The notes under the pieces: generated by a model
What the model was told of the DNA's origin: nothing
Database searches by the model: none
What the model saw: the letters and a program-made list of their open reading frames with translations, nothing else
NCBI GenBank assembly: GCA_030592565.1
Contig: JAUVIX010000148.1
Location: forward strand, 1-8,437
Origin: Chlorobiota bacterium
GTDB taxonomy: Bacteria > Bacteroidota > Bacteroidia > Bacteroidales > JAADJA01
Length of the DNA: 8,437 nt
Direction: 5' to 3'
Shown here: positions 1 to 5,037 of the stretch, in pieces
How positions within the stretch are numbered: position 1 is the first letter of the stretch
Layout: every line of letters begins with the position of its first letter
Position numbers and translations under genes: made by a program

Positions 1-893
1 CGGGGGGGACGGAACCCTATTTTGCAAACTGGTCTGACGGGCAGGATGATACTGTTGCTTTGAACCTTGCAGCAGGACAGTACCAAGTGGTTGTCACCGA
101 CACAAATAATTGCCCCTCTCATTCCGGCAGTTTTACTGTTGATCAGTTTCCTGAGGTAACATTTGATCTTACTGGTTTCGACCTGCTTTGTTACGGAGAT
201 AATTCCGGTTCGGCTGATGCTGTTAACCTCGCAGGAGGTACGGGTGTTTACGAACATTTCGACTGGTATCTTAACGGTCAAATTTACGACACGTCCCAGA
301 GTCTCAGTCAGGCACAAAGTGGAAATTATATTTTAAAAGTTTCTGATGACTACGGATGTTACAACTTTGATACAGTTTTTATTTCACAACCTGATTCTCT
401 GACCCTGCATCTTGAAGCTGAACCGGGCACTATTGAATTGGGTGCAATAAATCTTACTGTGGATGGAGGTACGGAGCCGTATTCCTATCTGTGGACCAAT
501 GGTGCCACCACTCAGAGTATTGATCCTCTCGGAGGTGGTGTCTATCACGTTTGGGTTACAGATGACAACGGTTGTAAGTCAGCCGACAGTGTTTTTGTTG
601 AAGTCCATTACCGCATACTCGCTCCGACAGCATTCTCGCCAAATGGTAACGGAACAAATGATTTTTTCCGGATCAGGGGACTTGGAACCGATCTGGTTAA
701 CTTTCAACTTCTCATATACAACCGCTGGGGCGAAATTATTTTTAAAACGGATAATGTACACGATTACTGGAATGGATTGAAATTCAATGCAGGGAACAAA
801 ATGCCCGAAGATACTTACTTGTGGCAGGCCTCTCTCGAATATACATCCGGTGTTAAAATTACCGACAAAGGAAATGTAACACTGATACGATAA
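1..893 (+). CDS. 3' end of SprB-repeat surface protein with T9SS (gliding-motility type) C-terminal domain
   Basis: Partial gene: the frame is open from base 3 and the true start lies upstream of the window. What remains is about 296 residues of a secreted, modular surface protein. Three SprB-like beta-sandwich repeats are visible: one truncated at the window start (GGTEPY..W..G, ending near base 152), a more divergent one at about 153-392, and a third at about 393-607 with GGTEPYSYLWTNG and a closing VTDDNGC. The last 90 or so residues (about 618-890) match the CHU_C / gliding-motility-associated C-terminal domain: APTAFSPNGNGTNDFF, then a YNRWGEIIF strand, a W-N-G turn, and P-E-D-TYLW. In Bacteroidota this domain directs export through the type IX secretion system and attachment to the cell surface. 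Such proteins are often very large adhesins or polymer-binding proteins; the binding target cannot be read here. Base composition is visibly richer in G+C than the genes after base 3200. Confidence 0.88.
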   Translation, partial: GGTEPYFANWSDGQDDTVALNLAAGQYQVVVTDTNNCPSHSGSFTVDQFPEVTFDLTGFDLLCYGDNSGSADAVNLAGGTGVYEHFDWYLNGQIYDTSQSLSQAQSGNYILKVSDDYGCYNFDTVFISQPDSLTLHLEAEPGTIELGAINLTVDGGTEPYSYLWTNGATTQSIDPLGGGVYHVWVTDDNGCKSADSVFVEVHYRILAPTAFSPNGNGTNDFFRIRGLGTDLVNFQLLIYNRWGEIIFKTDNVHDYWNGLKFNAGNKMPEDTYLWQASLEYTSGVKITDKGNVTLIR

Positions 894-909
894 ATAGAGT
901 ACAACGGGA

Positions 910-937
910 AAGGCTGTTCTTATTAGCCTTATTTTTT
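910..937 (+). terminator. Rho-independent terminator of the T9SS surface-protein gene
   Basis: A 6-bp stem, AAGGCT (910-915) pairing with AGCCTT (925-930), with a 9-base loop, is followed at once by ATTTTTT (931-937). It lies 17 bases past the stop codon at 893, the expected position for ending the adhesin transcript. The stem is short, so efficiency is uncertain. Confidence 0.6.
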
Positions 938-966
938 CTTAGGAAGAATTGCCCTGAAGATATTTT

Positions 967-1582
967 ATGAAAATTACACTTTCTATCTTAGTTACCATTA
1001 TGTTTATCCTTGTGGGAGAAGTACCTTGCATGTCCGACTGGCTTTTGGTTAAAGATAAAAACGATATAATGATATACTCACGCTTAAGTGATGGGACGAA
1101 CATAAAAGAAATAAAAGCCAATGTAAGAATTAATGCGTCAATGGCAAATCTTGCAGGTTTGCTGATGGATGTGGAAACATTTACACAATGGATGCCAAAT
1201 GTTAAAAAGTACTGAAGTCCTAAAAAAAATTAGCGAAAAAGAGATATACTATTATGTTGAAGTAAAAGTCCCCTGGCCTTTCACCAATCGAGATAATATT
1301 ATGCACATTAAACTTCTGGAAGATGCGGAGACAGAGGTAGTTAGTATTATTATAGAAAGTGATGCAGACTTTATTCCTCCAAAGGAAGGACTTGTCAGAA
1401 TACCAAGGGCGAGCGGGACGTGGAAGTTTACTACTAATGAAAACGGCTCAACAGATGTTTTTCTGGAATACCTTGCTGACCCTGGTGGCAAAGTACCTTT
1501 ATGGATAGTAAACTTTTTTATAACTGACGTTCCTTTTAAAACACTTACAAAACTGAAAGAAGTTGCAGAAGCTACAAATTGA
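967..1582 (+). pseudogene. START-domain lipid-binding-like protein, frameshifted copy
   Basis: Two overlapping reading frames together make one START-domain protein. Frame 1 (967-1215) gives an N-terminal hydrophobic signal sequence (MKITLSILVTIMFILVG) and the first part of the domain, ending ...WMPNVKKY-stop. Frame 2 continues with the rest, including VPWPFTNRDN, YLADPGGKVP and WIVNFFI, hallmark stretches shared with the next gene. Removing one A from the AAAAA run at 1204-1208 restores VKSTEVLKK, which lines up with VKSSKILKV in the paralogue and gives a 204-residue protein. START domains form a hydrophobic pocket for lipids or other ligands; the signal sequence suggests action in the periplasm or at the outer membrane. 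The remainder of the gene has no other damage, so the lesion is either recent or a sequencing error. An independent product starting at the internal ATG at 1169 is possible but would lack the signal peptide and the first part of the fold. Confidence 0.75.
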
Positions 1583-1615
1583 GACAAAACAGATAAGGTT
1601 AATACAAATTAGTTG

Positions 1616-1623
1616 TATATTTG
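1616..1623 (+). promoter_or_regulatory. Candidate Bacteroidota -7 element for the second START gene
   Basis: TATATTTG matches the TAnnTTTG -7 consensus of Bacteroidota primary sigma factor promoters and lies 44 bases before the ATG at 1668. No clear TTG -33 element sits 19-21 bp upstream, so the call is tentative. The second copy could also be read through from the first, because no terminator is visible at 1583-1615. Confidence 0.35.
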
Positions 1624-1667
1624 TGTTTTCTGAAGTACAGAATTACCTGTTATGAAAGGTTTTGTTT

Positions 1668-2315
1668 ATGAAATTGTCAATAGTTATTTTAGCAATATTT
1701 CTATTAACTGCAGGAGAAGAGCTAACTGCCTTTTCAGGCATACCAGCTGATTCAACCTGGGTACTGGAGAAAGATAAGAATGGAATAAAGGTTTATACCC
1801 GCAAAGTTGAAGGATTTGAAATTAAAGAGTTTAAAGCAATAACTACTATGAATGTCCCGATTTCGGCTTTGGTTGCCTTGGTAATAGATGTGGAAACCTA
1901 CCCCAAATGGGTTGAAAATGTCAAATCGTCAAAAATATTGAAAGTAGTTAGTGAGGACGAAATAATCTATTACAACGAGATAAAAGTGCCGTGGCCGTTG
2001 AGCAACCGCGATAACATTGTCATTGCAAAGGTCATCAGGAACGCTGGAACAAATGTGGCAAAAGTGGATATGAAAGGCAGACCGGATTATCTACCGAAGG
2101 ACCCTGATATTGTTAGAATACCCGAAGCAAACGGATTTTGGGAATTTGTACAGGGTGAAAACGATGAAACGGAAGTCTATTTGCAATATCTCGCAGACCC
2201 CGGCGGAAATGTTCCCGCCTGGATTGTAAATATGTTCATTATTGACGGACCTTATAAAACCCTGATGAATATGAAGGAGTTTGTAAAAAAGGAAAAGTAT
2301 AATAATCCAAAATAA
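1668..2315 (+). CDS. Exported START-domain protein (intact paralogue)
   Basis: A 215-residue protein read from ATG 1668. A TTG six bases earlier is in frame, but the ATG is preferred: it follows a purine-rich GAAAGGT at 1654-1660 with reasonable spacing and begins a clean signal sequence (MKLSIVILAIFLLTAG). The mature part is a single START/SRPBCC-type domain: W-L-KDKNGIKVYTR at the start, IDVETYPKWVENV in the middle, then VPWPLSNRDN and YLADPGGNVPAWIVNMFI near the end. These motifs are typical of bacterial START proteins (StAR-related lipid-transfer fold), which bind a hydrophobic ligand in a helix-grip pocket. The ligand cannot be inferred. By eye about half of the residues are identical to the frameshifted copy just upstream, so the two arose by tandem duplication. 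It converges on the minus-strand gene that ends 35 bases away. Confidence 0.85.
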   Translation: MKLSIVILAIFLLTAGEELTAFSGIPADSTWVLEKDKNGIKVYTRKVEGFEIKEFKAITTMNVPISALVALVIDVETYPKWVENVKSSKILKVVSEDEIIYYNEIKVPWPLSNRDNIVIAKVIRNAGTNVAKVDMKGRPDYLPKDPDIVRIPEANGFWEFVQGENDETEVYLQYLADPGGNVPAWIVNMFIIDGPYKTLMNMKEFVKKEKYNNPK

Positions 2316-2317
2316 TT

Positions 2318-2339
2318 TATTTAGTGTCCAGGCTAAATA
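2318..2339. terminator. Possible weak stem-loop between convergent genes
   Basis: TATTTAG (2318-2324) pairs with CTAAATA (2333-2339) around an 8-base loop in the 35-base gap between two convergent genes. The stem is AT-rich and no long U-tract follows on either strand, so this is at best a weak bidirectional terminator. Confidence 0.3.
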
Positions 2340-2350
2340 TTTACAAAGTT

Positions 2351-3085
2351 TTAATTTACTCTGAATACTTTTGACCTCTTTCGTTTTGCTGCTTTAACGA
2401 TTTTTTTATATACGTTTTTATTGTCGTAACATTTAATTTCACTTAAAACAGATAAAGCCTTGTTATACTCTCCCAGCTCACGGTGCATCTCAGCCAGTAA
2501 CAAATGTTCGTTATCATTTTCCGGTTTATAAATAATGATGAGTTTTTTGAGGTTACTTTTAAAAAGGCTACTGGCTTTATCACTTTTATGGATTCCTTTT
2601 TGACCTGATATAGCCTTACCGAACAAACTAATAATTTTTTCTTTTATTAAATCAGCAGTATTGCCCTCCTGCCTGTTTCTGTCATAATTGTTTAGAGTAT
2701 GCCACAATTCGATCCGTAAATATATTTCTCTGTCTATTGTATTCGCAAACCCGTTCTCCAGTAAACCGGAATAGTACTGTGCCAGCTTAAAATTACGGTC
2801 AGAATCAAATGGTGGAATTAGGTCAATAATATCTTTAGCTTCTGGTAGTCCAGGATCAGGTTTGCTTATGTTACCATCTTCCTGAACAGCATCATCCTTC
2901 CAAAAAGGCTTATTACACTCACTACAAATAAGAATTAACTCATTAAACATTATGGGCGGATTACATATTGTTTCCCCGTCAGAATAGACAATAGAGCTAT
3001 GTACATAATATGAAGTTAACTCAAAGGAGTACATCTCATTTTGGCAATTGGGGCAGATAATAACTGTTGAATGCATTGTTGTCAT
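2351..3085 (-). CDS. Zinc-ribbon and TPR protein of unknown function
   Basis: A 244-residue soluble protein read from the ATG at 3085-3083. The frame could be extended to a TTG at 3109 or shortened to an ATG at 3076; the first in-frame ATG was chosen. Near the N-terminus are two CxxC knuckles, CPNC (residues 11-14) and CSEC (54-57), separated by 39 residues and containing YSDGE and ending in KPFWKDDA. This pattern suggests a zinc ribbon with a long insertion. I recall similar bacterial proteins of unknown function with this CPxC...SDG...CxxCxxxFW arrangement. The C-terminal half is helical, with one good TPR-like unit (HLLLAEMHRELGEYNKALSVL, around residues 191-211), and ends in a basic tail. 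There is no signal peptide or membrane segment. It is transcribed away from the channel-like gene, sharing a 137-bp divergent spacer, and could be an unrelated housekeeping gene. No specific function is claimed. Confidence 0.7.
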   Translation of the reverse strand: MTTMHSTVIICPNCQNEMYSFELTSYYVHSSIVYSDGETICNPPIMFNELILICSECNKPFWKDDAVQEDGNISKPDPGLPEAKDIIDLIPPFDSDRNFKLAQYYSGLLENGFANTIDREIYLRIELWHTLNNYDRNRQEGNTADLIKEKIISLFGKAISGQKGIHKSDKASSLFKSNLKKLIIIYKPENDNEHLLLAEMHRELGEYNKALSVLSEIKCYDNKNVYKKIVKAAKRKRSKVFRVN

Positions 3086-3152
3086 AAAAGATATAACTAT
3101 ATTTTTCAATATTATTGTGTCAAATATCGGGATAAATATGTATAATTGCAGA

Positions 3153-3160
3153 TAGGTTTG
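3153..3160 (+). promoter_or_regulatory. Candidate -7 element in the divergent intergenic spacer
   Basis: TAGGTTTG fits the Bacteroidota TAnnTTTG -7 pattern and lies 63 bases before the ATG at 3223. No TTG is found at the right distance upstream. It is the best promoter match for the channel/NACHT unit in the 137-bp divergent spacer (3086-3222), but a weak one. For the minus-strand gene only a one-mismatch version exists (complement of 3121-3128). Confidence 0.3.
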
Positions 3161-3222
3161 CCCTGATATTAGATGTTTGAATTTTACTTCAAATTGAGAT
3201 TTTTTAAATACATAAGAGAATT

Positions 3223-4974
3223 ATGAAGATACGTGATTATGAATGGTGGATAGTAGGAACGCTCGGACTAATAGCATTTTTTCTTGCTATGATTGGTTTT
3301 AACATTATGTTTACGGAGTCTGGTCTGGAGAGAAATATATTGGATCTTGCATTTCAATCAATGAAAATATTTGGGATGGAATTTGTTGATGAGTTCCAAT
3401 CCCCGCTTCCCTGGCAGCTCGAAATTGCACGCTGGCTGGCACCCGGAGTTGTACTCTACGCAGCCGCTAAAGCCATTATGTATTTTATTCGCAGAGAGTA
3501 TAAGTCGTTTCGACTTAAGTCATATAAAAATCACATAATTATAACTTCACTGAACGACAAATCAAGGTATTTAATAAAGGACTTAATTAAAAATGGTGAG
3601 AAGGTGATAGTCCTTGCAGGTATTGATAATCCCCGTAAGTTAGACCTCGTGGAAAAGGAAGGTGCTGTGATTGTTGAGGGAGATATTACAAGTAATAAAT
3701 TCCTGAAAAATATTGCCGGACATAAGGCGAAATATTTTGTTTTTCTGGAAGAAGAAGACGAAACAAATATTTCAAACGCCATTTTGGTCTATAATTATCT
3801 GATTGAGTTCGGAAAAGATAAAAAGCAGACTATTTTTACTCACGTTGCTGATGATATCAAATTAAACGAGCTGATGGAGTTAAAGTTTTTTGAAGAGTTT
3901 ATGGAGGCAAATGAACTTAATGCTAATTGTGAAATACGCATATTCTCAATGAATGAGCGGACAACCAGAATTTTATTCAAAGACGATTCACCTGATAGTT
4001 TTATGCCGATTACAAAAGATACACCCCAGGTAAGGGTTGCAGTTTTCGGTTCGGGTAACCTGGCTCAGAGTATGATAATACGACTTGCCAGGCTTGGATA
4101 CTATGCAAATTCAAAGAAACTTAAGATAACATTATTTCACGATGGAAATTCAATCGTAAAAAAACTCCTCCAAAATTTCCCCGGAATCACTAAACTGGTA
4201 GATTTTGAGAATTATGATGAATCATTGGAATTATTTGATATTGAAGAATTCAACAAGTTCAATCACGAACAGCAATTCAATGTCGTTTATTTGCTTTGCG
4301 AAAATGACTCATTGTCATCAAATATATTGAAGAAACTTACTAAGAACGACTCCGGTGAGAACCTTGAAGTAGTGTTGACTTTAATGAACCCGGATGGAAT
4401 AATTAGTAAATGGTACACTGCAAAATCAATATACAATATCAACCTCAATAAGTTTAATATAATTGAAAGATCATTTACAAAAAAGGCACTTATTTCGGAA
4501 GAAATTGATGAGCTTGCAAAAATTATTCATCTGGATTATTTAAATAGTCTTGGTGATAAGAGAGACCCCAACAAAAAGCCATCGCATTACGATTGGGATT
4601 TTCTGCCTATTGATTTCAAGATACAAAACAGGGAACAAGCAGATCATATTTATATCAAGGTCAGGGCTGCCGGCTGTGAGGTCGTAAGTTTATCAGATAG
4701 TAAAGCAGAATTTATATTTGAAGATAAACCTGAACTGATTGAATCTCTTGCAATTATGGAGCACGATCGCTGGTGGGCACATATGGTATTGAGTGGATGG
4801 AAATATGGTAAAACCAGAGATGATAAGAAAAAGATACATCAGTATTTAATTCCGTACGGAGAGCTTTCTGACGAAATAAAACAATACGATAGAGATACTG
4901 TAATAAATATACCTAAATTGGTAAAGCAAATGGGAACTAAAATTGTAAAAATTGATAACAAACTCTACAATTAG
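3223..4974 (+). CDS. Channel-like membrane protein with two Rossmann (RCK/TrkA-N-like) domains and a C-terminal RyR domain
   Basis: 583 residues. Two membrane helices are visible, about residues 9-31 (WWIVGTLGLIAFFLAMIG) and 68-89 (IARWLAPGVVLYAAAKAIM). They flank a 36-residue loop with the segment LAFQSMKIFGMEF where a two-helix K+ channel would carry its pore loop, but there is no TVGYG filter. A cytoplasmic Rossmann domain follows (about 103-240, NHIIITSLNDKSR...EGDIT), with the usual GxGxxG degraded to SLNDKS. A second Rossmann fold (about 269-420) keeps VAVFGSGNLAQSM, a GxGxxA nucleotide-binding loop. The C-terminus (about 505-570) is a RyR domain: MEHDRWWAHMVLSGWKYG, then D-D-KK-H-YLIPYGEL and YDRDTVINIPKL. 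Known family: bacterial TrkA-N/RyR proteins resembling regulatory-gated channels. Inferred: a nucleotide-gated membrane effector or sensor. It precedes the TIR-NACHT gene by 63 bp on the same strand with no terminator visible, so co-transcription is likely. Transport activity and ion specificity are unproven. Confidence 0.82.
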   Translation: MKIRDYEWWIVGTLGLIAFFLAMIGFNIMFTESGLERNILDLAFQSMKIFGMEFVDEFQSPLPWQLEIARWLAPGVVLYAAAKAIMYFIRREYKSFRLKSYKNHIIITSLNDKSRYLIKDLIKNGEKVIVLAGIDNPRKLDLVEKEGAVIVEGDITSNKFLKNIAGHKAKYFVFLEEEDETNISNAILVYNYLIEFGKDKKQTIFTHVADDIKLNELMELKFFEEFMEANELNANCEIRIFSMNERTTRILFKDDSPDSFMPITKDTPQVRVAVFGSGNLAQSMIIRLARLGYYANSKKLKITLFHDGNSIVKKLLQNFPGITKLVDFENYDESLELFDIEEFNKFNHEQQFNVVYLLCENDSLSSNILKKLTKNDSGENLEVVLTLMNPDGIISKWYTAKSIYNINLNKFNIIERSFTKKALISEEIDELAKIIHLDYLNSLGDKRDPNKKPSHYDWDFLPIDFKIQNREQADHIYIKVRAAGCEVVSLSDSKAEFIFEDKPELIESLAIMEHDRWWAHMVLSGWKYGKTRDDKKKIHQYLIPYGELSDEIKQYDRDTVINIPKLVKQMGTKIVKIDNKLYN

Positions 4975-5037
4975 TTTGTTTTCTTATTGAAAATTTCCCA
5001 CAAATCCAGACTAGATTATTAGAAACACACAAAATCT

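Noticed and set aside
1204..1215. Programmed -1 ribosomal frameshift at the AAAAAG stretch
   Set aside because: The downstream half lies in the +1 frame, not -1, and the A run is too short for typical transcriptional slippage.
1169..1582. Separate second START gene starting at the internal ATG 1169
   Set aside because: It would overlap the first frame, lack a signal peptide and begin mid-domain; alignment to the paralogue shows it is the downstream half of one frameshifted gene.
1662..1667. TTG start two codons before the chosen start of the second START gene
   Set aside because: The ATG at 1668 gives the better signal peptide start and better spacing from the purine-rich stretch at 1654-1660.
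3086..3109. TTG start at 3109 extending the zinc-ribbon protein by eight residues
   Set aside because: An in-frame ATG at 3085 lies directly before the zinc-ribbon region and is the more likely start; the extension adds nothing recognisable.
3319..3400. Canonical potassium-channel selectivity filter in the channel-like protein
   Set aside because: No TVGYG or similar motif occurs in the loop between the two membrane helices, so K+ selectivity is not claimed.
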